A DNA stretch of 64,000 nucleotides, taken from NCBI RefSeq assembly GCF_000427405.1, contig NZ_KE386491.1, forward strand, positions 5,050,947 through 5,114,946. Direction: 5' to 3'. Shown here in pieces: positions 9,029-17,645 of the stretch. The notes below the pieces were generated by a model. It did not search any database. It was not told the origin of the DNA and saw only the letters and a program-made list of their open reading frames with translations. The DNA comes from Flectobacillus major DSM 103 (GTDB lineage: Bacteria; Bacteroidota; Bacteroidia; Cytophagales; Spirosomataceae). The position numbers were made by a program, and so were the translations under genes. The first letter of the stretch is position 1; every line of letters starts with the position of its first letter.

Positions 9029-10342
9029 ATGTTAGAACCGTCTGAAGGGTCACGTCGTCCCGAACTAAAAAGGGTTATCAATACAGTTCAGCTTTGGAGT
9101 ATTGCAGTTGGGTTAGTGATTTCTGGAGAATATTTTGGCTGGAATTATGGTTGGCAAACTTCAGGAACAATAGGTTTTTTGTTTTCTACGCTATTGGTTA
9201 CGGCAATGTACGTAACATTTATCTTTTCATACACCGAACTTACCGCTTCGATTCCACATGCTGGTGGTGCATTTGCGTATGCACGTCGGGCTTTAGGCGT
9301 TACTGGAGCCTATATTGCAGGTTTTGCCACACTTGTTGATTTTTTGTTAGCTCCGCCTGCTATTGCCTATGCTTTGGGTAGTTATGCCCATTTTCTCAAC
9401 AATGCCATTCCTGTAGTACCTGCTGCTATGAGTATGTATTTTATCTTTATTGGTATCAATATCTTTGGTATCAAAGAATCTGCTCGTTTTTCGTTGGTTG
9501 TTACCATATTATCAGTTCTTGAATTGGTGGTTTTTTTAGGGGTTATTACTCCTTATTTTAAAACTGGAAACTTTGTAGCTCATAATCCAGAACATGTGTC
9601 GGTAAGTGGCATTTTTGCAGGAATTCCTTTTGCTATTTGGTTTTTTGTGGCTATCGAGGGAGTAGCAATGGTGGCCGAAGAAGTTAAAAATCCACAGGCT
9701 ACTATTCCTAAAGGGTATATATCAAGTATTATAACATTGGTGGTGTTGGCTTTAGGAGTGATGATTTTGAGTGCGGGTGTTGGCGACTGGCGAAAACTCA
9801 TGAGTCTCGACCACCCAATTCCAGAGGTTTTGGCAATGGCCTTGGGCGAAAACAGCCAGCTATCCAAGATTTTTGCTAGCTTGGGTTTATTTGGGCTTAT
9901 CGCTTCTTTTCACTGCAATACCATTAGTTATTCTCGGCAGATATACGCTTTGGCACGTGAAGGATATTTGCCTAAATTTTTATCAGCTCTCAACCAACGT
10001 TATCAAACACCACACTGGGCTTTGATTGCTGGCGGTTTGGTGGGTTTTTTGGCCATATTTTCAGGCACAACCGACAAGATTATCATTATGTCGGGCTTGG
10101 GGGCTGTAGTCATGTATGCTATGAGTATGTTAAGTTTGCTGGTATTGCGGGTAAAAGAGCCCGCCCTCGACCGTCCTTTCAAAGCTCCTCTTTACCCTTG
10201 GTTTCCTATAATAGCTTTGGTGTTATCGCTGGTATGTATGGTTGCTATTATGTACTATAACCAGCTATTGAGTGTTATATTTTTTGCTTCGTTATTTGTG
10301 TCATGGGCTTTTTTTATTGTTACACAAAAAAAAGGGAAGTGA
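9029..10342 (+). CDS. Ethanolamine permease-like APC transporter
   Basis: A 437-residue inner-membrane protein with about 12 hydrophobic segments, of the amino acid-polyamine-organocation superfamily. The opening (VQLWSIAVGLVISGEYFGWN) followed by a Trp/Gly-rich turn is characteristic of the ethanolamine permease group, as are AGGAFAYARRALG and AEEVKNPQATIPKGYI. It would import ethanolamine or a related small amine with protons. No ethanolamine ammonia-lyase or microcompartment genes are visible nearby, so the substrate rests on similarity only. An amino acid permease is the main alternative. Confidence 0.8.
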   Translation: MLEPSEGSRRPELKRVINTVQLWSIAVGLVISGEYFGWNYGWQTSGTIGFLFSTLLVTAMYVTFIFSYTELTASIPHAGGAFAYARRALGVTGAYIAGFATLVDFLLAPPAIAYALGSYAHFLNNAIPVVPAAMSMYFIFIGINIFGIKESARFSLVVTILSVLELVVFLGVITPYFKTGNFVAHNPEHVSVSGIFAGIPFAIWFFVAIEGVAMVAEEVKNPQATIPKGYISSIITLVVLALGVMILSAGVGDWRKLMSLDHPIPEVLAMALGENSQLSKIFASLGLFGLIASFHCNTISYSRQIYALAREGYLPKFLSALNQRYQTPHWALIAGGLVGFLAIFSGTTDKIIIMSGLGAVVMYAMSMLSLLVLRVKEPALDRPFKAPLYPWFPIIALVLSLVCMVAIMYYNQLLSVIFFASLFVSWAFFIVTQKKGK

Positions 10343-10559
10343 CAGAGGCATTGTGAATGGGTAATTTGTGAAAAGTGCTAATAAACCTAAACTCAAATAT
10401 CCGATAGCACAGCTTTTCAATCCTTTGTATGCTCTATTCGCTTATTGATAACGCTAGCCCTATGTGTATCTAAATTCACCACTCTTCAAGTTTTTATTGG
10501 TAGAATAATGTTTTTTTCCCAAATTCGGTATTAAGTATTCATTAAGCCAGGGGATAGAT

Positions 10560-11651
10560 ATGTCAATATTAGACAACATAAAAAGAATATTTCGCTTTAA
10601 AGCTACCCAAAATCAAGACGAAGGGTTGGTTCATGACACTGTTGTACAGGAAGTTGAATCGGTAGAAGCTGTGCAAGTACCCAGTGTTCGTTTGGTAGAA
10701 GAACCTACAACTATCTTGAAAAATCAGCCAGATTGGTTAATCAATGAAGATATATTAAGAGACGAAGGAGTAATATTTGGTCTTTCGGGGTCGAATCCTG
10801 AAGAAAAAATCTCTATTATTCGTAATTATTTTACCCAACAAACTGCCGATACAGAAAAGTTGATAGAATATCGTGAAGAAAAGATAGGTGAACTTAATTA
10901 TTGGATTAACGAAAAAGAGGATTTGGTAAAAGATGCAGAGCGGAAAATTGTAGAATTGAAGAATAAGGAATTTGACGAACAACATCATTTACCCAGAACA
11001 ATTATCGGTATTACGCTAGCAATAGGTATTGCAGTTGGGAATTATTTTCTTATTGAAGAGTCGTTAAGAGGTCATTTTGAACAAAATAAATTGATTGCCT
11101 TGGGGGTTTTTGGGGCGGGTATGTTCAATTTATTTGGTCGTATTTCTTTTTTACACGACGATGCTCGCCAAAGTACTTGGCGTAAAGTGCTAGAAGAAAT
11201 AGGAATGCCTTTGGCTGCTGCTTTTTTTGTATTTGCTCAGATTTATCAAACCCAACCACCTCTCAATGCTTGGGCTTTGTTGGTATTTATCTTCTTCTTA
11301 TTTATGTTTTCTGGAAAACTCCTTCTGGGGAATCTCACCATTTTGAAAGATGATTTAAGTATTTTTCAAAAAAGAAATCAGTTGGAAAAAGATAAAATCA
11401 AAAAAGTGGCCGAGTGGGAAACCGAAATCGCTAATCATAAAAGCGAAACTGAAAAATTCCGTTCAGAAAAACAGGCTGTTTTGCTTGAACTAAGTAAATA
11501 TATTGCCGAACGAACTCGCTTTCATGCACAAAGAGATATGCTTATCAAGGTTTTTGAAAGTGAATATCATTTGGCACTAAACTACAGAAGTAAAGCTTCG
11601 GCCAAAGATATTAGTCGTATTTTGGGCGAAGAGCCTTCTTCTCAATTATAA
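10560..11651 (+). CDS. Coiled-coil membrane protein of unknown function (first of a trio)
   Basis: I do not recognise a family for this 363-residue protein. A charged N-terminal region of about 90 residues is followed by a heptad-like helix (about 95-140, rich in E/K/L), four hydrophobic segments (about 146-166, 177-197, 215-230, 237-257) and a second long coiled coil (about 262-315). No signal peptide is seen, so both coiled coils probably face the cytoplasm. The ATG at 10560 follows a purine-rich GGGGATAG stretch. The next gene starts 43 bp downstream and has the same coil-membrane-coil plan, followed by a PH-domain protein, which suggests a three-gene unit of membrane-associated partners. 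Function is unknown. Confidence 0.75.
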   Translation: MSILDNIKRIFRFKATQNQDEGLVHDTVVQEVESVEAVQVPSVRLVEEPTTILKNQPDWLINEDILRDEGVIFGLSGSNPEEKISIIRNYFTQQTADTEKLIEYREEKIGELNYWINEKEDLVKDAERKIVELKNKEFDEQHHLPRTIIGITLAIGIAVGNYFLIEESLRGHFEQNKLIALGVFGAGMFNLFGRISFLHDDARQSTWRKVLEEIGMPLAAAFFVFAQIYQTQPPLNAWALLVFIFFLFMFSGKLLLGNLTILKDDLSIFQKRNQLEKDKIKKVAEWETEIANHKSETEKFRSEKQAVLLELSKYIAERTRFHAQRDMLIKVFESEYHLALNYRSKASAKDISRILGEEPSSQL

Positions 11652-11694
11652 TTCTTTTCTGTGTTATCATCTCAACTTTCTTTGATTTTTCATT

Positions 11695-13089
11695 ATGGAA
11701 GAAAATAAATCCCATACCGAGAATTACGATTTTCAACATGGATATAGCAGTGGCTTAGAGTCGGTTGATAAAAATACCTACGAAGGTTATTTGTCGAGTC
11801 AGGTGAATTTTGAATGGCTCAACCGTCAATTACACGAAAAAAAACAAGAGTTGTTGGCTATTGACCAAGCTATTGAACAGGCCAAAATACGTTTTAAGAC
11901 AGCTTTTGATGCTTTACAAGAGCGGATTTTGAAAGTAAGCCTAGCTGGCAAAAACAAAGAAAGGCTAGAAACAGAGCTTTTCGAGATAGAAGAATCGCAA
12001 CATGCTTTACAAAAAAGAAGGCTTGGCTCTGCTCATAAATACTCATTATTGGCGGGTATTGTTTATTTGGTGGCGGGTATTTCGTTTGTGGCAGGCGATT
12101 TGATTATTTCGCATGAAATTGTGGCTTATGCTCTCAATATCCATAATACCTTCGAGGCATGGGCTTTTGCGGTAGGGCTAGCAATGGTTTCTATCTTGCT
12201 AAAACCAGCCTATGAACGCTTGATTGAATCGCCATACGCCGAGGAAAAAGACAATAAAGCCAAAGTGATATATACTTGGTTTAAGGGTATTACTGTAGTA
12301 TTTTCAGTAGCAACTTTGTTTGTGTTGGGTTGGTTTAGGTACGAGGCTTACAAAACCGATAAAATGAAGGAGGGAATCAATAAGGCTATCAAAAACCTCA
12401 ATAACCAAGTATTTGACCCTTTGAACCCTACAGCACCACCACCGCCCGAGGTGCGTCAGCAAATAGAACAGAAAATGCAAAGTTTTGATTTACTCAATCA
12501 AAATTTGGTGAATAGTGGCTGGGCATTGGCCTCTTTTGTGCTATCGGGTGTACTTTTTGCCTTGGCAGGGGCTATTTGTTTGGGTATTGCCTTTCCTGTA
12601 TTACAATGTTATTGGTATCGTTGGGTACAAATCGACCCGCAATTGAAGCGTTTGACCAAAGCCCGAAAAGCGATTATTCCACAGATTCAGCAGTTTGATA
12701 ATGAGTTGGCTGAGCATATAATTCAAAAGAATATTCTGGAAAATGACTTGACGTTGGTAGATAGCACCGAAAAACTGGAAGCAGCAAGAACAGAAATGAT
12801 AGCAGAAATTAAATATATCCAAGAGCAAATTCGTTTATCAGAAACAGATGCCCGAATCGCTTCGTATAATGATGGATTTGGTAAAGGCTCGATGGTGCGT
12901 GAGGCTATTAATGAAGATGAACTTCATCAGTTTGTTCGGGAAAGTTATTTTACAACCGCCAATTTAGCGTCAAAAGCCAAGTCGTCGTCTCCTGAAAAAG
13001 CCCTATTTAGTAAACGACCAACCCTTCGGCCTCATCAACAGCTAAGAAAGCTAATTTCGGAAGATTTTGACGGAACCGCTGAAAGCTAA
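11695..13089 (+). CDS. Coiled-coil membrane protein of unknown function (second of a trio)
   Basis: A 464-residue protein not assigned to a known family. It has a coiled coil at about 42-110, hydrophobic segments at about 116-146, 155-170, 195-214 and 275-305, and another coiled coil at about 315-395. A proline-rich turn with TAPPPPEVRQQ (about 246-256) lies in a predicted soluble loop between segments 3 and 4. The overall layout mirrors the upstream gene although the sequences are not obviously homologous, so the two may form a hetero-oligomer. It starts 43 bp after the first gene and is followed after 59 bp by a PH-domain gene. Confidence 0.75.
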   Translation: MEENKSHTENYDFQHGYSSGLESVDKNTYEGYLSSQVNFEWLNRQLHEKKQELLAIDQAIEQAKIRFKTAFDALQERILKVSLAGKNKERLETELFEIEESQHALQKRRLGSAHKYSLLAGIVYLVAGISFVAGDLIISHEIVAYALNIHNTFEAWAFAVGLAMVSILLKPAYERLIESPYAEEKDNKAKVIYTWFKGITVVFSVATLFVLGWFRYEAYKTDKMKEGINKAIKNLNNQVFDPLNPTAPPPPEVRQQIEQKMQSFDLLNQNLVNSGWALASFVLSGVLFALAGAICLGIAFPVLQCYWYRWVQIDPQLKRLTKARKAIIPQIQQFDNELAEHIIQKNILENDLTLVDSTEKLEAARTEMIAEIKYIQEQIRLSETDARIASYNDGFGKGSMVREAINEDELHQFVRESYFTTANLASKAKSSSPEKALFSKRPTLRPHQQLRKLISEDFDGTAES

Positions 13090-13148
13090 TGAGATAGGCC
13101 TAGTTTTCAAAGAAATAATATATTTAAACCTTCTAATAAATATCAACA

Positions 13149-13523
13149 ATGGGATTATTTGATGCTATAATGGGTAATGCTTCTGAAGTTTCGTCAGACA
13201 AAGTTGCTGTTGAGTTTGCCCCAATTTTAGTAGATGGCGAAGCCGTAGTGAAGTCATTTAAACTAATTCGAGATATGTTTGTTTTTACCAATAAACGCTT
13301 GATTTTAGTAGATAAACAGGGTTTGACGGGTTCAAAGGTAGATTTCCATACAATACCATACAAAAGTATTAATCACTTTACCAAGCGTAGCAATGGCTTG
13401 TTGGACCTCGATGCCGAATTATTGATTTGGGTAAAAGGAAATGAACACCCAATTGTAAAGGAGTTTAGAAAAGGGGAGAATATCAACGATGTGTATCGGG
13501 TACTGAGTACTTATGTGCTATAG
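13149..13523 (+). CDS. Bacterial PH domain protein (bPH_1/YyaB-like)
   Basis: A 124-residue protein that is essentially one pleckstrin-homology-like domain of the bacterial bPH_1 type. The pattern VKSFKLIRDMFVFTNKRLIL, then VDKQGLTGSKVDFHTIPYKSI and a C-terminal helix ending DVYRVLSTYVL, is typical. Bacterial PH domains are poorly characterised and proposed to act in membrane stress or protein interaction. There is no signal peptide. Its place after two coiled-coil membrane proteins suggests it works with them at the inner face of the membrane, which is inference. Confidence 0.82.
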   Translation: MGLFDAIMGNASEVSSDKVAVEFAPILVDGEAVVKSFKLIRDMFVFTNKRLILVDKQGLTGSKVDFHTIPYKSINHFTKRSNGLLDLDAELLIWVKGNEHPIVKEFRKGENINDVYRVLSTYVL

Positions 13524-13551
13524 ATAGTTGTTAGTAAGTTATCTGTTAGGG

Positions 13552-13594
13552 TTTACAGGATTAGCCAAAATAATGAAATGGAAAATCCTGTAAA
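13552..13594 (+). terminator. Weak hairpin after the PH-domain gene
   Basis: TTTACAGGATT (13552-13562) pairs with AATCCTGTAAA (13584-13594) across a 21-base loop. It lies between the convergent PH-domain and GntR genes and could end either transcript, but no T tract follows it. Confidence 0.35.
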
Positions 13595-13718
13595 GCCTTC
13601 AATACTATAATGCCTGATACTCAACAGTAAGATAATAAGCAATCCTGTACCTCTTTAATCCTCTAACTCTTACTTACTAGCTATTTTGTAAATTCTTCTA
13701 TACGAACCTACCGCTTCA

Positions 13719-14432
13719 CTAAAGAATAACACTACTTAATGAATAATGCTTGGTATAGCAAAACGAGGAGCTATAAAAGTAATATCCCATACGATTGGTG
13801 GTATAACGTCGCCAAACGTGTACAAGCGGGCTACCAACTGGTATTTGTAAAAATTGGGCTTCTTGTGCTGTTGCCAAAGTAGCTGATATTTCTTGTTCAA
13901 CCCCTGAGGCTTCTACATGATACGAAATTCGTAACGACTCCATGATTGATTCTTTGACAAAAGGAGTCATAATAAAACCTGGTAAGTTGATATTAGGCAA
14001 ATAATAATATTCCAACATAAGGGGCGAAGTATCAATGCTGTGGAGGTTTATGGCCATAATACAGCCTGCTTGTTTTTCTTGTTCTGAGATAGGAAAAAAA
14101 AAGGGAGTATCCCATGATTGAATAGAAGGTTTTCCCAGTATTTTGGACTGAAGCAATAATTCATTGCCTACTAAACCCGTTTGAGGGTCTCTAAAAGCCA
14201 ACATTCCTACCGTTTTGCGACGTAAATTGACAAAACTCCCTTTTCCTTTTTGCTTTCTGATATAACCATCTTTCACCAGCTCGTTCAAGGCTTGTCTTAC
14301 AGTCATACGGGTAATTTGGTGCAAGTCGGCCAGTTGATTTTCGGAAGGTAATAAATCATCTTGTTGATAAATGCCTGCAATAATTTGGTGACGAAGGCTC
14401 TCGTATAGTTGTCGGTATTGTGGTATTTGCAT
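13719..14432 (-). CDS. GntR/HutC-family transcriptional regulator
   Basis: A 237-residue regulator. Residues 1-70 are a winged helix-turn-helix (IPQYRQLYESLRHQII, LPSENQLADLHQITRMTVRQ, then GKGSFV) and about 85-237 resemble a UTRA effector-binding domain (LMLEYYYLP, ATLATAQEAQFLQIPVGSPL). HutC-type members bind a metabolite, often a sugar phosphate or amino acid derivative, and release an operator. It is divergent from the DUF1080 hydrolase gene at 14850 across a 417-bp gap, so that gene is a plausible target. The ligand is not deducible. Confidence 0.9.
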   Translation of the reverse strand: MQIPQYRQLYESLRHQIIAGIYQQDDLLPSENQLADLHQITRMTVRQALNELVKDGYIRKQKGKGSFVNLRRKTVGMLAFRDPQTGLVGNELLLQSKILGKPSIQSWDTPFFFPISEQEKQAGCIMAINLHSIDTSPLMLEYYYLPNINLPGFIMTPFVKESIMESLRISYHVEASGVEQEISATLATAQEAQFLQIPVGSPLVHVWRRYTTNRMGYYFYSSSFCYTKHYSLSSVIL

Positions 14433-14849
14433 AGTGCTTGTGATATAATCAGCAAGTTAATAATGGATAGATTTATTGCCCAATGTATTGGATTGTGCTA
14501 TCAAATAATTTTGTAATCAGTAAGATTAAAATTCCAGAATTACCTCCCCAAGTAAAGCTTATTGCCGTATTAAAGAAAGTTAAGAATATATTTGCCAAAA
14601 TAATACTAACCTACTCACTGTCAGTATTTTGTATTGCTTGAGTAGTGCTTGTGGTTTTGTAATTTTATTTAATAAGGGTAAAATTACAAGAATATCGGTA
14701 TTTGGATAGAGTTATGAGGTATAAAAACTATAGAACCCTATAAGTAGCAATCGGCTTGTTTGTACTTTTAACAAGTAGAAGGTAATATAAAATACCTGAT
14801 AGGTTATTTGTTCAAAAACTTAAATATGAATGTACTAAACTATTTAAAC
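14433..14849. other. Divergent intergenic region between GntR regulator and DUF1080 gene
   Basis: A 417-bp AT-rich region with no convincing gene or RNA on either strand. It must carry the promoters of both divergent genes. I found no exact TTTG-N19-TANNTTTG promoter and no clear palindromic operator by eye. Confidence 0.5.
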
Positions 14850-15758
14850 ATGAAAAAAATACTTATAACTACACTTTGTTTGGTAGGTAGCCTGACTGTT
14901 TTGGCTCAAAGAAAGCCGCAAACTGCCGATTGGAAATCACTTTTCAACGGCAAAGATTTAAGTGGTTGGGATATTAAAATTGCTGGTCAGCCACTCAATG
15001 ACAATTATAAAAATACCTTTGTCGTAGAAAATGGTATACTCAGAATCAAGTATGACGAATACCAAAATTTTGATGGCAAATTTGGACACCTTTATTATAA
15101 AAAACCTTATTCTTATTACAAACTTCGTTTTCAGTACCGTTTTGTAGGTAAGCAGACACCAGGCGGAGCTGTCTGGAACGAACGAAACAGCGGGGTAATG
15201 TTACACTCGCAATCGGCTCAAAGCCTATCTTTTGGGCAGGACTTCCCTGTCTCGTTAGAATTACAGCTACTAGGGGGGCTCAATAAAGGTGAAAGGCATA
15301 CAGGCAATTTGTGTACTCCAGGCACACAAGTATATCAAAAAGGGGGCTTGCTGCTCGACCACTGCAACGATTCTAATTCAAAAACCTATCATGGCGATCA
15401 GTGGGTTCAGGCCGAAGCCATTGTATTAGGCGATTCTATTATTCATCATGTAATTGAAGGCGATACTGTACTTACTTATGAGCATCCAGAAATAGGAGGA
15501 GGTTTTGTAAGTAAAGACTATGATTTTAAGGCGGCTCATATTGATAACGGCGATGAATGGCTGAAAAAAGATAAAACACCGCTAAAATCGGGATATATTG
15601 CATTACAAGCCGAAAGTCATCCAATCGACTTTAGGAATATTGAAATCTTGGATTTGGAAGGTTGTATGAATCCGAAAGCACTAAACTATCGCCCTTATTT
15701 TATCAAAAACAATCCTGAGAAATGTATTTTCAAAAAAGTGAAAAAAGCAACTAACTAA
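14850..15758 (+). CDS. Secreted DUF1080 (3-keto-disaccharide hydrolase-type) protein
   Basis: A 302-residue secreted protein with a signal peptide (MKKILITTLCLVGSLTVLAQ) and a concanavalin-like DUF1080 domain starting at WKSLFNGKDLSGWDIK. Other typical segments are FGHLYYKKPYSYYKLRFQYRF, WNERNSGVMLHSQ and YIALQAESHPIDFRNIEIL. The domain is found in periplasmic or surface enzymes acting on 3-keto-sugars. The ATG at 14850 puts the signal peptide first; earlier in-frame starts at 14808 and 14826 would add unlikely residues. The C terminus adds a short Cys-containing tail (LEGCMNPKALNYRPYF), like the motif seen in other Bacteroidota surface proteins. Possibly controlled by the divergent GntR regulator. 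Confidence 0.87.
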   Translation: MKKILITTLCLVGSLTVLAQRKPQTADWKSLFNGKDLSGWDIKIAGQPLNDNYKNTFVVENGILRIKYDEYQNFDGKFGHLYYKKPYSYYKLRFQYRFVGKQTPGGAVWNERNSGVMLHSQSAQSLSFGQDFPVSLELQLLGGLNKGERHTGNLCTPGTQVYQKGGLLLDHCNDSNSKTYHGDQWVQAEAIVLGDSIIHHVIEGDTVLTYEHPEIGGGFVSKDYDFKAAHIDNGDEWLKKDKTPLKSGYIALQAESHPIDFRNIEILDLEGCMNPKALNYRPYFIKNNPEKCIFKKVKKATN

Positions 15759-15886
15759 ATAGCGTGTAGGCAAAGGGTATACAGTGGCGTTCCTACCTGC
15801 TCAATGGTTTTTTCTATAATATCCCAAAATGTTGTTTTTGCCATTAATAATGTGTGGGTTGTGTAGTTGCTTGATATTTAATGAAG

Positions 15887-15927
15887 CGTATGTTGTAACA
15901 AACTTGCTAGACTTGCTACAACATACG
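15887..15927. terminator. Bidirectional hairpin between DUF1080 and TMEM220 genes
   Basis: CGTATGTTGTA (15887-15897) pairs with TACAACATACG (15917-15927), flanked by AAG and TTTTGATTT. It lies between convergent genes, close to the minus-strand stop at 15940. Confidence 0.55.
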
Positions 15928-15939
15928 TTTTGATTTATC

Positions 15940-16302
15940 TTATTGTTGTTTTTTACTGGTCAAGGCCATTACCAGAAACAGCAGGTATGCTACCGAACAA
16001 ATCCATAAGCCACAAGCTTCACGAGCCAACTCTTGGTTGATGGTTTTCATACTAATACCCTCACCGTCGGTAAAGAAACCTTCCCAAGCCGACATTTGAA
16101 GCCAAGTGTTGAGTCCCGCACAAATCGAGACCAGCAACAGAATAACCAATAATTCAATATTATTTTGTTTGAAAAATGCCTTTAGGGCTGTATAAGCAGG
16201 TACTAAATAAATAGGAATCCAAAGCACAGGGTCGGGGTCATTGTACTGCCAGCCTGCAAAAAGTAAAAAAATAGGAACGAATAAAAGAGCGATATATCTC
16301 AT
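15940..16302 (-). CDS. TMEM220-like four-helix membrane protein
   Basis: A 120-residue inner-membrane protein with four hydrophobic helices. The short conserved motif QYNDPDP after the first helix and the following WIPIYLVPAY are hallmarks of the transmembrane 220 family, which has no established biochemical role. It stands alone on the minus strand between the DUF1080 gene and the TPR lipoprotein. Confidence 0.82.
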   Translation of the reverse strand: MRYIALLFVPIFLLFAGWQYNDPDPVLWIPIYLVPAYTALKAFFKQNNIELLVILLLVSICAGLNTWLQMSAWEGFFTDGEGISMKTINQELAREACGLWICSVAYLLFLVMALTSKKQQ

Positions 16303-16393
16303 AGAAATAGTGGATTTGGTGAGTAAATAATAAAACTATAGTTCAGTAAAGAGATAAGAAAGCATACTATATATTGGTATTAGTTATGAGAAG

Positions 16394-16435
16394 ATTTTAC
16401 TCATAGCAAGTCTAAATATTTGCGATGAGTAAAAT
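16394..16435 (-). terminator. Terminator of the TPR lipoprotein gene
   Basis: ATTTTACTCAT (16394-16404) pairs with ATGAGTAAAAT (16425-16435), extended inward by GCAA/TTGC after one mismatch. On the minus strand the distal arm ends in AAAAT, then CTTCTC; it lies about 20 bp after the stop of the TPR gene. Confidence 0.6.
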
Positions 16436-16456
16436 ATCATCGTACAAACCAAGCTA

Positions 16457-17185
16457 TTATTTACAATAAGCTTCAATGGCTGTTTTGGCATCGGCATATC
16501 CCAAGCGATTAGCCATTTTAAGATTCATACAACTTTCGTCAGCTTTGCCTAGTTTTTGTTGGGCTATTCCCATTCCATAAAAAGCCTTAGCAAATTGTGG
16601 GTCGATACGCACAGCGGCCGCAAAGTCGGCAATAGCTTCTTCCAACTCGGCACTTTGGTATTTGATATTGCCACGATTGTATAAGGCGTTTGTTTCGTTA
16701 GGGTCTAGTGCAATAGCCTTGTCAAAGTCGCTAAGAGCCTCTTCGGGTTTTTGTAGAGCCGCCAAGATAATACCACGTTTTACATACAACTCAGCGGTAT
16801 CGGGCTGAATCGCAATAGCCTTACTACAGTCTTCAAAAGCCCCTTGCCAGTTGGATTGCTCCATTTTGATAGAAGCCCGATTAAAGAAGGGTTTATAATT
16901 GTTGGGGTCAAGCTTAATAGCCTGTTCATAGTCGAGCAAAGCATTGGTATAATCTTTTAATTCAAAATAGGCAGCACCACGCATATTGAAGGCAGCTGCA
17001 CTTTTGGCATCTTTACCAATCGCCTGATTAAGGTATTCGATAGCCTCTTTGGGTTTATTTTTTTGTAAAGCGGTTTTAGCTTTTTCTAAAAATGCGTCTG
17101 CCGAACCCGTACAAGCTGCTACAAAACCTACCAAAACAGGGAAAAACATCGACAAAGCGATTTTTTTAAGAATTTTTTTTTTCAT
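16457..17185 (-). CDS. TPR-repeat lipoprotein
   Basis: A 242-residue protein whose start at 17185 gives a lipoprotein signal peptide (MKKKILKKIALSMFFPVLVG then FVAAC with the lipid-modified Cys25). From about residue 35 it is a run of five to six tetratricopeptide repeats, for example AAAFNMRGAAYFELKDYTNA and ALYNRGNIKYQSAELEEAI, ending in a Sel1-like CMNLKMANRLGYADAK unit. TPRs bind other proteins; the protein is probably anchored in the outer or inner membrane facing the periplasm and acts as a scaffold. The longer in-frame start at 17230 would bury the signal peptide and is rejected. Confidence 0.85.
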   Translation of the reverse strand: MKKKILKKIALSMFFPVLVGFVAACTGSADAFLEKAKTALQKNKPKEAIEYLNQAIGKDAKSAAAFNMRGAAYFELKDYTNALLDYEQAIKLDPNNYKPFFNRASIKMEQSNWQGAFEDCSKAIAIQPDTAELYVKRGIILAALQKPEEALSDFDKAIALDPNETNALYNRGNIKYQSAELEEAIADFAAAVRIDPQFAKAFYGMGIAQQKLGKADESCMNLKMANRLGYADAKTAIEAYCK

Positions 17186-17289
17186 GATAATGCTCTTGTT
17201 AATAAACTGTAAATCAAATATTAATGGCAACTTTAGCTATAATTTTATAAAATGTGTCGAGAAATATTTATCAAATTTGGCACTAAGGT

Positions 17290-17320
17290 TTTGAAAAAAC
17301 AACAAAACATGCCATCTTTG
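17290..17320 (+). promoter_or_regulatory. Promoter of the SRP RNA
   Basis: TTTG at 17290-17293, a 19-base spacer and CATCTTTG at 17313-17320 fit the Bacteroidota promoter consensus TTTG-N19-TANNTTTG with one mismatch. Transcription would start near 17325, at the first base of the RNA stem. Confidence 0.75.
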
Positions 17321-17324
17321 CACT

Positions 17325-17411
17325 GGCAAATTACCAGCTCCCTCCGAATCCCCCAGGTCTTGATCGAAGCAAGGGTAGGTTGGTTGAGCGGTGAATTTGC
17401 CATTTTTTTTT
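17325..17411 (+). ncRNA. ffs: 4.5S (signal recognition particle) RNA
   Basis: A hairpin RNA of about 80-87 nt that binds Ffh to form the bacterial SRP, which targets inner-membrane proteins. The ends pair perfectly (GGCAAATT at 17325-17332 with AATTTGCC at 17394-17401), followed by GCTC/GAGC and further helices. The Ffh-binding domain IV is visible as CCCCAGGTC then GAAGCAAGGG (17350-17374), matching the conserved internal loops AGG and AGCA. The 3' segment GGTTGAGCGGTG is typical of Bacteroidota SRP RNAs. A run of nine T at 17403-17411 terminates it. The apical loop reads TTGATC where most bacteria have a GGAA tetraloop closed by C-G, which is unusual. Confidence 0.85.
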
Positions 17412-17645
17412 GACCATACTCCACTAAAATGGCTCAATCTAGCCAACTGTTCTATACTGTTATAGAACTTTTAAATAAATCGTTTGTTTCTCGATAGTAT
17501 TTTATAATTTTGTATTCAGAATATTTCTGTCCCCCAAATACCTTAGGTAACTGTGCAATATCAGATTTGAGTTTTATGGAATAACCTCAAAACGGCATTT
17601 TTACTTACATTGGGTATTATAATAAATCATAATCAAAAAACAGCT

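Noticed and set aside
9029..10342. Part of an ethanolamine-utilisation cluster
   Set aside because: Only the permease-like gene is present; no lyase, shell protein or regulator of that pathway is nearby.
17237..17446. Minus-strand open frame of 69 codons
   Set aside because: It is antisense to the SRP RNA and its promoter and terminator, which explain the sequence better.
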